From Wukongibacter sp050859025 (GTDB taxonomy: Bacteria > Bacillota > Clostridia > Peptostreptococcales > Caminicellaceae): a stretch of 64,000 bases of DNA. The notes under the pieces are model-generated. The model was not told the origin of the DNA and ran no database searches. It saw only the letters and a list, made by a program, of their open reading frames with translations. Of the stretch, positions 35,511 through 44,769 are shown piece after piece (position 1 is the first letter of the stretch; each line of letters starts with the position of its first letter). A program made the translations under genes and the position numbers. The stretch is taken from positions 2,480,001 to 2,544,000 of the forward strand of contig NZ_CP138200.1 in assembly GCF_050859025.1 (NCBI RefSeq), read 5' to 3'.

Positions 35511-36209
35511 TTGAAAAACGAAGTATATATTTTGAAATTAGATGAGAATTTTAAAAGATATAGGTTTAATAAGCTTGTAACTTACGTTGATGAGAAGCAA
35601 AGAGAGAGAATATTAAGAATTCGAGATTATGGCGATGCTTTGAGGTCATTGATAGCAAATATACTTATAAGGAATATTATAATTCGAAAACTGAGATTAA
35701 ATAATTCTGACATATGTTTTGGAACAAATAAATACGGTAAGCCCTATTTATTAAACAATAAGGACTTTTGTTTTAATCTTTCGCATTCTGGTGTATGGGT
35801 AGCATGTGCTGTATCTGATAAATCAATAGGCATTGATGTTGAAGAAATCAAATCAATTGAAACAAGTATTGCAAATCGTTTCTTTTCTGTAAAAGAGGTG
35901 AGAGACTTATTTTCATTTAAAGGAAAAGATAGATTACTTTATTTCTATGATTTATGGACCTTGAAAGAAAGCTATATAAAGGCAAAGGGGAAAGGTTTAT
36001 CAATTCCTTTGAATTCTTTTACTTTAAGAAGAGATCTAGTAGGCAATTTCTATCTGGAAAAGGGGGATGAAGGATTTTTATTCCAACAGTTTGAAACATG
36101 TAAGGGTTATAAATTATCTACTTGTGTCACAAATGGGAATTGCATTAAAAATATAGAAGTTAGTAACCTTGATAAGTTGTATAGTGATTTCTTGGGTGAT
36201 ATTTACTAA
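35511..36209 (+). CDS. Sfp-type 4'-phosphopantetheinyl transferase
   Basis: 232-aa enzyme that attaches phosphopantetheine from CoA to carrier-protein serines. Motifs: KYGKPYL, FNLSHSGVWVACAV, the Mg-binding GIDVEEIK, and WTLKESYIKAKGKGLSIPL. Expected targets here are the ACP (47038) and the NRPS carrier domain. TTG start at 35511 (MKNEVYILKL) with GGGGTGAGC some 12 bases upstream, a weak site. Normal Sfp length. Confidence 0.92.
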   Translation: MKNEVYILKLDENFKRYRFNKLVTYVDEKQRERILRIRDYGDALRSLIANILIRNIIIRKLRLNNSDICFGTNKYGKPYLLNNKDFCFNLSHSGVWVACAVSDKSIGIDVEEIKSIETSIANRFFSVKEVRDLFSFKGKDRLLYFYDLWTLKESYIKAKGKGLSIPLNSFTLRRDLVGNFYLEKGDEGFLFQQFETCKGYKLSTCVTNGNCIKNIEVSNLDKLYSDFLGDIY

Positions 36210-36239
36210 AAAACTATTATTAGAAAAGGGAGAGGTAGC

Positions 36240-37046
36240 ATGTCACACATTGTAGAGTATGATTTTGATTTTAAAGGAAACATATTGAGTTCTTGGAGCA
36301 AATATTCTAGCAAAAATATGAAGAGGAATATTTCAAGTACTTGCAAGCAAAATGAACCAGAAATATTTGAAACGATTAGAGAAAAGTATAAAAAGCATAT
36401 TACAATTGTTAGAAAATATGGAGAAAAATTCTCAAGAATAACAGGGAAAAATTTCGTTATATTGTTTATAACACCTAGCGGAACGGTAATTGATATTATT
36501 TACTCCGATGATAAGAGAGGGAAAGGTCATAAAAGGTTTAAATTGGGAATGTCCTTTGATGAGAAAAAAATAGGAAAAAATGCAGTTGTTTTATCTAGAG
36601 ATTCAAATCAGCCAGTTAAATTATTACCTGAACAACATGCTAATGGAGTACTAGAAAAAATGTGCGAATATTGTGTACCACTTAAGATCAGCGGAAATAC
36701 TATTGGATATTTTGATTTTATTACAGAGAAAAGTGATGAACTAGATACTATCATAGATATTGCTCATGTATTCAAATTTTATACACATTATTTAGCTATG
36801 AACAATTTTAATATGGTTGAATTCGAACAAGTTGATAAAGTTTCTCTTAGTAAACGTCAGACTGAGGTTCTTCTAAAAATGGCACAAGGCATGACCGAAT
36901 ATGCCATTTCAAAAGAATTGGATGTTTCTATAGATACGATTAGATTTCATAAAAAGAATATATTCAAAAAGTTAGACGTTAACTGTACTGTACAAGCCGT
37001 TGTTAAAGGGTTTAAAGGGAACTATATATACTTGAGTGATGTATGA
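36240..37046 (+). CDS. Second cluster regulator: AcoR-like sensor fused to LuxR-type HTH
   Basis: 268-aa paralogue of the 34641 protein. GAF-like N-terminal part includes FKLGMSFDEKKIGKNAVVL and VLEKMCEYCVPLKISGNTIGYF (the other copy has HEYCIPLRLNEFDKGY). The C-terminal LuxR HTH is LSKRQTEVLLKMAQGMTEYAISKELDVSIDTIRFHKKNIFKKLD. GGGAGAGG precedes ATG. No receiver domain, so it is not a classical response regulator. The two proteins could act as homologues with different ligands or as a heterodimer (inference). Confidence 0.78.
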   Translation: MSHIVEYDFDFKGNILSSWSKYSSKNMKRNISSTCKQNEPEIFETIREKYKKHITIVRKYGEKFSRITGKNFVILFITPSGTVIDIIYSDDKRGKGHKRFKLGMSFDEKKIGKNAVVLSRDSNQPVKLLPEQHANGVLEKMCEYCVPLKISGNTIGYFDFITEKSDELDTIIDIAHVFKFYTHYLAMNNFNMVEFEQVDKVSLSKRQTEVLLKMAQGMTEYAISKELDVSIDTIRFHKKNIFKKLDVNCTVQAVVKGFKGNYIYLSDV

Positions 37047-37587
37047 TTTTATATATTTTACTACTTTCTGATGTAGTTGTTACATATTAAAATTTAGTTT
37101 AGTATTAAATTGCAAAGAACGTTTATATTACTATTTATATATTTATCGCAACACTCTCAAGTATCTTGAGGATGTCAATCGATGTGGTTGCACGTTGGCC
37201 TAATCAGGAGAACATATAGGATTATATTGATGTAGTGAATTTTTCAATTGGTTCACGACTGGGCGAAGCTATGTCTATGATATGTTTTGAGCCGATAGCT
37301 GATTTTCTAAAATTCATATTAAGGTTCTATATTATTTAAAAGACTACAAAACTTAATAAATTCAAGTTGTTACTGGGAATCTGTTAAGCTTCTTCTATAA
37401 AACTGTTTGGTATCCGATTATTAAAGGAAAATGCAGGATGGGGAGAGGCGGGAGTCTCAGTTTTTACTTTTGTTAAAAAAAAATTATATAAAACACATTT
37501 ATGTATTTTACATGAGAATAAAAAATATAAGGTAAAACAGTTTTTTCATATCATCTAAATATATAAGAACTTATGGGAGGTAGCTAG
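37047..37587 (+). promoter_or_regulatory. Long structured leader of the biosynthetic operon, candidate LoaP target
   Basis: 541 bases without an ORF. It holds a short perfect stem CTCAAG-tat-CTTGAG (37156-37170), a GC-richer structured stretch (about 37171-37310, with GATGTGGTTGCACGTTGGCC and GGCGAAGCTATG elements), and a possible weak terminator near 37443-37470 (GAGA/TCTC then AGTTTTTACTTTT). Local GC is clearly higher than the surrounding spacer, hinting at functional RNA. A LoaP-recognition hairpin would be expected here, but I cannot fold or match it. Confidence 0.5.
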
Positions 37588-38844
37588 ATGTTAGGAACAG
37601 CACTATTATTTCCTGGACAAGGGTCTCAGTTTGTTGGAATGTGTTCTGAAATGTACAAGCAGTACGATATTGTAAAACAGACATTTGAAGAAGCTAGCGA
37701 GGTTTTGGACTTTAATATCTATAAACTTTGCACTGATGGGGATTTAGAGCAGCTGACAAAAACGGAAAATGCTCAGCCGGCAGTACTTACATCAAGTGTT
37801 GCGGCCTATAGAGTATTTATGCAGGAGATAGGCTTAAATCCTGTATTTTGTGCAGGACACAGTCTTGGAGAAATATCGGCTTTGAGTTGCACAGGAGCAA
37901 TAGGGTTTAGTGACGCAGTAAAAATGGTACAGATGAGAGGTAAGTTCATGCAGGAAGCTGTCAGAGAAGGTGTAGGAGCTATGTCGGCCATTGTCGGAAA
38001 TGATGTAGAATTGGAGGTGTGGACACAGCATGAATGTGAAAAATATTCAAAGGCTGGACATGTAGTGGTCATATCAAATTATAACTCTAAAGGGCAGTTA
38101 GTGATTTCGGGACATAAGGATGCGGTAAAAAAGGTTGGAGACGTTATGAGAAGCAGAGGTGCAAAGGTTATATCCCTAAAGGTGAGTGCCCCCTTTCATT
38201 GCCATTTAATGCAGCCTGCTGCCGAGAGAATTAAGAGTCTACTTGATGAATTTGAAATAAAGAACGCCAACATTCCTGTGATATCTAATGTTGATGCAAG
38301 ACCTTATACTCATAAGGATGATGTAAAAAACAATATTTACAGGCAGATGACATCGCCTGTACAATGGCTCAAATCAATACAGTATATGCGGAGTCGGGGG
38401 ACATATTTAGCATTTGAACTCGGACCTAAGGCTGTTTTAAAGAGAATGGTGGAGGGAATTACATGCAAAATAACAGTGATTCCTATAACTGATGCTCAAA
38501 AAATTAGTAGTGCCAAGAAACTTATTGAAGAGAATTCTATGAAGGAAAAAGCAAAAATGAAGCAGGCTAAGTTCAAACTAGTAGAAAAATGTATGTCAGC
38601 TGCTGTTTGTACCAAAAACATGAACTATAATAGTGAGCAATACAACGAAGGAGTTGTTAAGACATACTCAACAATAAAACATATATGGGATAAGATAGTT
38701 ATGGAAAATACAGAACCAACTAATAGAGAAATTGAGCGCGTGCTAGAAATGTTAAAGTTGATTTTTGATACAAAACAAGTCCCAGAGCAAGAGCAAAAAG
38801 AGAGATTGGATGAGATATTCTTAGAGACGGGACTATGTATATAG
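37588..38844 (+). CDS. Malonyl-CoA:ACP acyltransferase (FabD-like) with C-terminal extension
   Basis: 418-aa acyltransferase. N-terminal FabD domain (about residues 1-305): FPGQGSQFVGM, nucleophile elbow GHSLGE (Ser about residue 92), and SAPFHCHLM with the catalytic His (about 204). The remaining about 110 residues are helical, charged and do not look like FabD; they may dock carrier proteins. First gene of the main operon after the long leader; GGGAGG before ATG. Supplies malonyl units to the PKS (inference). Confidence 0.88.
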   Translation: MLGTALLFPGQGSQFVGMCSEMYKQYDIVKQTFEEASEVLDFNIYKLCTDGDLEQLTKTENAQPAVLTSSVAAYRVFMQEIGLNPVFCAGHSLGEISALSCTGAIGFSDAVKMVQMRGKFMQEAVREGVGAMSAIVGNDVELEVWTQHECEKYSKAGHVVVISNYNSKGQLVISGHKDAVKKVGDVMRSRGAKVISLKVSAPFHCHLMQPAAERIKSLLDEFEIKNANIPVISNVDARPYTHKDDVKNNIYRQMTSPVQWLKSIQYMRSRGTYLAFELGPKAVLKRMVEGITCKITVIPITDAQKISSAKKLIEENSMKEKAKMKQAKFKLVEKCMSAAVCTKNMNYNSEQYNEGVVKTYSTIKHIWDKIVMENTEPTNREIERVLEMLKLIFDTKQVPEQEQKERLDEIFLETGLCI

Positions 38845-38894
38845 TTCTGCGTTTGTAAAGATAGTGCAAAAAATTAGGTGGGGGGTGAACCGAA

Positions 38895-41800
38895 TTGGAT
38901 AGAGATAATACATTATACCCTTTAACACATCCACAAAAAAGAATATGGTATATAGAAAAGATTTATCCTGGAACCTCGGTAAATAATATTGGGGGAACTG
39001 TAAGAGCTGAGGGAGATATAGATTATGAAGCATTGGAAAGAGCCATTTATCAATTTGTTGAGGATAATGATGGTGTAAGAACTCGATTAAAGGAAGTTGA
39101 TGGTCAGCCCCTACAGTATATAGGGCAACTTGATAGGCATTATGTGGATTTTGTTGATTTTAGTATCAAAGCCAATCCAGAAGTAGCCTTTTCAAATTGG
39201 GTTTTAGAACAGTCAAGAAAGCCTTTCGTAATGGAGGATAGTCCATTATTCTACTTTGCTATATTTAAGATTAGGGAAAAGAATAACGGATATTATGTCA
39301 AATTTCATCATATGGTTTGTGACGGTTGGTCAATAAAGCTGATGACAGAACAGATTTCTCAAGCGTATAACAGGATTGTCGAGGGCGAAGCTAATGTATT
39401 TGAAAAGAAACCGCAATATCTTAGATATATTCTTAGGGAGAAAGAATATCTTGAATCTGATAAGTTTTATAAAAATAGAGAGTTTTGGATGAACAAATTT
39501 TCTGAACTTCCAGAAGATACTATGATAGGAAAAATAAATAATTTGGAAGGTAGAAGAGAATCCTTCCAAATTAACGAAAATGATTCAAAGAAGGTTTTTG
39601 AATATGTTAGAAAAAACAGAGTTTCCCTCAATACGTTGTTTACTGCGGCAGTACTTATATATTTGAATATAACTAAGCAGCAAGAGGACATAACAGTAGG
39701 GATTCCAGTTCTAAATAGGAGCGGTAATATTGAGAAAAAGATTATAGGTATGTTTACAAGTACAGTGCCTTTGAGAATTAAAATAGATGTAGAGGATGAA
39801 GTTGACGATTTTGTTCGTTCAGTAGGGAACGAGATGAAGAAGTGTCTTTTTCGCCAAAGATATCCCTATAATCTTTTAATTCAGGATTTAGAACTAAAGA
39901 AAAAAGGGCACGAAAACCTATTTGATATCTGCGTTAATTATTATAATACCCGACTTGATAGCAAATTAGATGGAATAACATTGGAAAATATTGAGATTTA
40001 CAATGGTAAGCAAATTTATCCATTACAAATGGTTATAAAGGAATGGTATGGGGAAGACAAGCTAACTTTAGAGTTTGACTATCAATTAGAGCATTATACA
40101 GAAGCTCGTATAAAGGATATGTTCGAATATATAAGAAGAATCATTAAATTAATAATATCAGATGGCAGCTTGAAAATAAAAAAAATAAATCTTTTATCGT
40201 CAGAGCAGCTAAAAAAACAAATATGGGATTACAATAACACAGAGAATCCTTACTCCAAAAACAAGAGCATAGATCGAATTATTGATGAACAAGCCAAAAG
40301 AACACCTGATAGGATAGCAGTATGCTGTAAAGAATATGAACTAACATATAAAGAGCTAAAAAATAAGACTGATTGCTTAGCAAGATACCTTATAAGCAAA
40401 GGAGTTAAAAAGGGAAAAATTGTTGGCTTGATGACAAATCATTCTATTGAGACTGTAGTGGGTATTATAGGGATATTAAAGGCCGGAGGTGCTTTTCTTC
40501 CTGTTGATTTGACGTACCCCTTTAAGAGAATAAAATATATGTTATCCCAATGCAACGTGTCAATAATAGTTGCGAACTGTGAGTTGAACGAAGAGATTAG
40601 TCCATTATGCGAGGTTATACATCTGGAGAAGTCTAAGATATATGAACAAAGTTCAAATATATCAATTTCAAAAAATCAACCCTCTGATCTTGCTTACGTA
40701 ATATACACATCGGGTTCTACTGGAAATCCTAAAGGTGTGCTTGTAGAACATGGAGGCTTGGTTAATTATATAGAGTGGGCAAGGAAAACATATGTTAAAG
40801 ACAGATTGGAAGTTTTCCCTTTGTATTCATCACTAACCTTTGATCTGACTATTACTTCTATTTTTCTACCTCTAATTTCTGGTGGTAGAATTATTATATA
40901 TAGGGATGACGACGATGATGAGTATGTTTTATATAGAGTATTTAAAGATAGATTAGCTACCATAGTAAAGCTAACACCCTCTCATCTTGTATTGATTAAG
41001 GACATGGATCATAGAAATTCCTCAATCAAAAGATTGATTGTAGGTGGGGAAGATTTAAAGGTAGACCTAGCAAGAAATATTTACGAGGGCTTTGGAGGAA
41101 ATATAGAAATATTTAACGAATATGGGCCGACAGAAGCTGTAGTAGGTTGTATGATACATAAATATGATAGACACAAAGATACCAATATATCTGTACCTAT
41201 TGGAAGACCTATTCATAATACTCAAATATATGTTTTGGATAAATATTTGAGACCTTTACCCTTTGGAAGTGTAGGGGAATTATATGTATCAGGAGACGGT
41301 GTTACAAGAGGATATATAGAAAATCCTAGTTTGACAGAAGATAAATTTATCTTAAATCCCTTTATTAAAGGAAAAAAGATGTATAAAACAGGTGATTTAG
41401 CCAAATTTACTCAAGATGAGACTATAGAGTTTGTAGGAAGAGCAGATAGACAGGTGAAAATCAGAGGATATCGTATAGAATTGGGAGAAATTGAAAATCA
41501 CTTATTCAGTTATAAGTCAGTAGAAAATGCTGTGGTAACTATATATCGACATTCTGGAGGAAATAGTTACTTATGTGCTTATATTGTTCAAAAGGAAAAG
41601 ATAGACTTGTGTGATATTAAAAATTATCTTAATAAATTTTTGTCCAATTATGCAATACCAGAGTATTGGATTTTTCTAGACACTATTCCATTAACTAAGG
41701 GTGGAAAAGTGAACTATAGGCTGTTACCAAAGCCTAAAATAGATTTGAATAGAGACACAATTCTGCCAAGAAACACTGTGGAAAAAGTGTTGCTAGAAAG

Positions 41801-43400
41801 CTTAACTGAACTTATAAATGTTAAGAAAATAGGTATGAAGGATAATTTCTATCAATTAGGAGGAGACTCCATAAAAGCCATTCAACTTTCTTCAAAATTA
41901 TTGAATAGGGGATATAAAATAAAAGTAAAGGATGTTATGTCTAGGCCAATATTAGAAGAGATGGCTATGTATATATCGCAAGTAGAAGAACTATCAGAGA
42001 ATGATTATGAGATTTGTCATGGCTCAATAGAACCTTCACCAATAACAGAATGGTTTTTTACGAAAGATTTTCAGAATCCTAGGTTTTACACTCAGTCAGT
42101 GATGTTGGATGTAAAGCCTAGTATTGAGAAAAGCCAGATGAATAATATATTTCAGAAATTAATTGAGCATCACGATATATTAAGAGCCAATTATGACTCT
42201 AAGAAGAAAAAACTCTATTATAATAACAGTCACCTAGATAACCGTTTTCAAATTGCATTCTATGATTTTTCAGATTATGAAGACGAAAAGCAAAAAGATA
42301 TGATAGAAGAAGTTTGCAAGAATATAAAATCTAGTTTTTCTATAGAAAAGAGTATTTTATTTAAAGCATGTGCATTTGCTCAGAAGAACCAGGAATTAAA
42401 ACTGTTTATTGTAGCACATCATCTGATTGTTGACGGAGTTTCTTGGAGGATACTAATAGAAGATATTTCCAGAATGATGGAACAAGTGCATTCAGGAAAG
42501 CAAATTGTACTTCCTGCAAAAACATGCTCATATGGTCAATGGTGTGAAGAAATAAATATATTTGCTGAAGATAAAGTCTTGGAGGATGAAAAGAGTTATT
42601 GGAATGATATCCTTAAAAAAGAGGTAACATTTCCTATAGCGGATAAGACGTATTATGAATCGAGTGTGAAAAATAGTATAACCATAACTAAGAACTTATC
42701 TCCTAAGGAAACAGCTAATTTACTCTACAAGGCTAATGAGGCATATCATACGAAGACAAACGAACTACTGATTATTTCCTTAGTTTTAGCAGTAGCACAA
42801 TATAGTAAAAAGAATAATGTAGTAATAGAACTAGAAAGCCATGGGAGAGAGCATTCACTTATTCAAAAAGATTTATCGAGAACTATTGGATGGTTTACTA
42901 GTATATTTCCTGCCTATTTCAAGGTCGAGGAACTAGGGGATTTTGGAAATGTAATAAAAAGCTTAAAAGAGCAAATACGTAGAATTCCTTATTCTGGCAT
43001 AGGTTATGGGATTCTTAGGTATTTGAAAAAAGATATGAGAGATAATTATGAGAACAAAAGACTAAGGTTCAACTATATAGGTGATATGAATGGTGTAGGA
43101 GATGGTAGATATATTAGAGATGACTGTATCCAGTTTTCTGCTGATAGTGACCCTATAAATAAATTAACATGTCCTATTGAGATTAATATTGCTCTGTTAA
43201 AGGACAAGCTTATTATTATGACAAACTATGATAGGAACCTTCTTGAAGTAGATACCTGTGAAAAATTCACAGATTTATATATAGAAAACATTATGAAAAT
43301 TGTTGGTCATTGCTGTAGCAGAGATACTATTCAGTTTACTCCTTCGGACTTTAATTTAGTAGATATTTCTGAGGAGGAACTTAATACATTACTTAAATGA
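38895..43400 (+). CDS. NRPS module C-A-PCP-E, predicted to load asparagine and make D-Asn
   Basis: 1501-aa cytoplasmic assembly-line enzyme. Condensation domain about 1-440 with HHMVCDG (about 138). Adenylation domain about 458-960: YTSGSTGNPKG (about 602), FDLTIT, GGED, NEYGPTE, TGD, GRADRQVKIRGYRIELGEIE and TKGGKVNYR. Aligning to the GrsA pocket gives D-L-T-K-I-G-E-V-G-K, one conservative change from the classic Asn code. Carrier domain LGGDSIKAIQL (Ser about 990). Epimerisation domain about 1050-1495: HHLIVDGVSW, GWFTSIFP, RFNYIGDM. No thioesterase. TTG start with GGGGGTG upstream. A leading C domain implies an acyl chain is joined to Asn, and the terminal E domain that D-Asn is passed on in trans. 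The architecture equals acyl-D-Asn prodrug modules such as ClbN. Confidence 0.93.
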   Translation: MDRDNTLYPLTHPQKRIWYIEKIYPGTSVNNIGGTVRAEGDIDYEALERAIYQFVEDNDGVRTRLKEVDGQPLQYIGQLDRHYVDFVDFSIKANPEVAFSNWVLEQSRKPFVMEDSPLFYFAIFKIREKNNGYYVKFHHMVCDGWSIKLMTEQISQAYNRIVEGEANVFEKKPQYLRYILREKEYLESDKFYKNREFWMNKFSELPEDTMIGKINNLEGRRESFQINENDSKKVFEYVRKNRVSLNTLFTAAVLIYLNITKQQEDITVGIPVLNRSGNIEKKIIGMFTSTVPLRIKIDVEDEVDDFVRSVGNEMKKCLFRQRYPYNLLIQDLELKKKGHENLFDICVNYYNTRLDSKLDGITLENIEIYNGKQIYPLQMVIKEWYGEDKLTLEFDYQLEHYTEARIKDMFEYIRRIIKLIISDGSLKIKKINLLSSEQLKKQIWDYNNTENPYSKNKSIDRIIDEQAKRTPDRIAVCCKEYELTYKELKNKTDCLARYLISKGVKKGKIVGLMTNHSIETVVGIIGILKAGGAFLPVDLTYPFKRIKYMLSQCNVSIIVANCELNEEISPLCEVIHLEKSKIYEQSSNISISKNQPSDLAYVIYTSGSTGNPKGVLVEHGGLVNYIEWARKTYVKDRLEVFPLYSSLTFDLTITSIFLPLISGGRIIIYRDDDDDEYVLYRVFKDRLATIVKLTPSHLVLIKDMDHRNSSIKRLIVGGEDLKVDLARNIYEGFGGNIEIFNEYGPTEAVVGCMIHKYDRHKDTNISVPIGRPIHNTQIYVLDKYLRPLPFGSVGELYVSGDGVTRGYIENPSLTEDKFILNPFIKGKKMYKTGDLAKFTQDETIEFVGRADRQVKIRGYRIELGEIENHLFSYKSVENAVVTIYRHSGGNSYLCAYIVQKEKIDLCDIKNYLNKFLSNYAIPEYWIFLDTIPLTKGGKVNYRLLPKPKIDLNRDTILPRNTVEKVLLESLTELINVKKIGMKDNFYQLGGDSIKAIQLSSKLLNRGYKIKVKDVMSRPILEEMAMYISQVEELSENDYEICHGSIEPSPITEWFFTKDFQNPRFYTQSVMLDVKPSIEKSQMNNIFQKLIEHHDILRANYDSKKKKLYYNNSHLDNRFQIAFYDFSDYEDEKQKDMIEEVCKNIKSSFSIEKSILFKACAFAQKNQELKLFIVAHHLIVDGVSWRILIEDISRMMEQVHSGKQIVLPAKTCSYGQWCEEINIFAEDKVLEDEKSYWNDILKKEVTFPIADKTYYESSVKNSITITKNLSPKETANLLYKANEAYHTKTNELLIISLVLAVAQYSKKNNVVIELESHGREHSLIQKDLSRTIGWFTSIFPAYFKVEELGDFGNVIKSLKEQIRRIPYSGIGYGILRYLKKDMRDNYENKRLRFNYIGDMNGVGDGRYIRDDCIQFSADSDPINKLTCPIEINIALLKDKLIIMTNYDRNLLEVDTCEKFTDLYIENIMKIVGHCCSRDTIQFTPSDFNLVDISEEELNTLLK

Positions 43401-43417
43401 TATTAAAATTTTGGAAT

Positions 43418-43464
43418 CGCATAGGAAAGGAAGAGAAAAAGTCTTCTAACCTATGCGTTTTCTA
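43418..43464 (+). terminator. Intra-operon terminator between NRPS and metK
   Basis: CGCATAGG (43418-43425) pairs perfectly with CCTATGCG (43450-43457), followed by TTTTCT. It would stop most transcription inside the cluster unless overridden, as expected for a LoaP-controlled operon. Confidence 0.65.
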
Positions 43465-43496
43465 ATAAGCAAATTTTAAGATAGAGAGGTGTATTT

Positions 43497-44756
43497 ATGA
43501 GTAAAAAAATCTTATTTTCATCTGAGTCTGTAACAGAAGGTCATCCTGACAAGGTATGTGATTGTATATCCGATGCAGTTCTTGACGGAGTTATAGAGAA
43601 AGACCCAGAATCTAGGGTAGCATGTGAGACAGCTGTTACAACTGGACTTGTATTAGTGATGGGAGAAATAACTACAAAAGCCAATTTAGACATTCCAAGT
43701 ATTGTTCGTAACACAATCAAAGAGATTGGATATGATAATCCGGCATATGGATTTGATTATAAAACCTGCTCGGTTATTACATCTATTGATAAACAATCTG
43801 AAGACATTGCTTTGGGAGTAGATAGAGCACAAGAATATAAACTGAAAAATGAAAACCACAGTAGTCATAAAGAAAATTGTTGCGATAAAGAGCTAGTAGA
43901 TGAAACAACTTCAAAGTCCGAATACGATATGCTTGGAGCAGGCGATCAGGGAATGATGTTTGGGTATGCTTGCAAGGAAACCGATGATTATATGCCTATG
44001 CCTATTCACTTAGCACATAAGCTCACAAAAAAACTTGCTGAAGTGAGAAAATCAGGAACTCTAAATTATTTGGGTCCCGATGGAAAAGCCATGGTTACTG
44101 TAGAATATCAGAATAATAAACCTATACGACTAGATAATATTGTAGTTTCTACTCAGCATTTACCAGAGGTGGATCAAGGAACATTAGTTTCTGATATTGT
44201 CAATAATGTTATTATACCTGAACTACCGAAGAATATGATAGACAAATCAATCAGATTTTTAGTAAATCCAACTGGACGGTTTGTTAAAGGAGGACCATGC
44301 GCAGACTCAGGTCTTACAGGAAGAAAAATTATTGTAGACACATATGGAGGTTTCGGAAGGCATGGCGGTGGTGCGTTCTCTGGTAAAGATCCTACCAAGG
44401 TGGATAGAACAGGTGCTTATGCAGCCAGATATATAGCCAAAAACATTGTAGCTGCTGGTTTGGCAGATAGATGTGAAATACAGATTGCCTATATTATAGG
44501 AATAGCTAACCCTGTTTGTATACATGTAGATACCTTTGGCACGGGAAAAATTCACAACAACAAAATTGTTAAGATTGTGCAAAGTCTATTTGATTTGAGA
44601 CCATCGTCTATTATTGACAACTTTATGCTAAAAAGACCGTTATATAAAGATCTATCATCCTATGGTCATTTTGGCCGCCCAGAGTTAGACCTTCCATGGG
44701 AAAGACTGGATAAGGTAGAAGAAATAAGAGCAAAAGCAAAAGTTTTGAATTTTTAG
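43497..44756 (+). CDS. metK: S-adenosylmethionine synthetase
   Basis: 419-aa MetK making SAM from methionine and ATP. Conserved blocks: SESVTEGHPDKVCDCISDAVLD, GAGDQGMMFGYA, TGRFVKGGPCADSGLTGRKIIVDTYGG and GGGAFSGKDPTKVDRTGAY. Compared with usual MetK (about 395 aa) there is an approximately 20-residue polar insertion (around residues 115-140, NENHSSHKENCCDKE) before GAGDQG, in a region near subunit contacts. Sited inside the biosynthetic operon, it probably serves the four SAM-consuming radical enzymes; whether it is the cell's only MetK is unknown. Confidence 0.95.
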   Translation: MSKKILFSSESVTEGHPDKVCDCISDAVLDGVIEKDPESRVACETAVTTGLVLVMGEITTKANLDIPSIVRNTIKEIGYDNPAYGFDYKTCSVITSIDKQSEDIALGVDRAQEYKLKNENHSSHKENCCDKELVDETTSKSEYDMLGAGDQGMMFGYACKETDDYMPMPIHLAHKLTKKLAEVRKSGTLNYLGPDGKAMVTVEYQNNKPIRLDNIVVSTQHLPEVDQGTLVSDIVNNVIIPELPKNMIDKSIRFLVNPTGRFVKGGPCADSGLTGRKIIVDTYGGFGRHGGGAFSGKDPTKVDRTGAYAARYIAKNIVAAGLADRCEIQIAYIIGIANPVCIHVDTFGTGKIHNNKIVKIVQSLFDLRPSSIIDNFMLKRPLYKDLSSYGHFGRPELDLPWERLDKVEEIRAKAKVLNF

Positions 44757-44769
44757 AACGGAGGGGATT

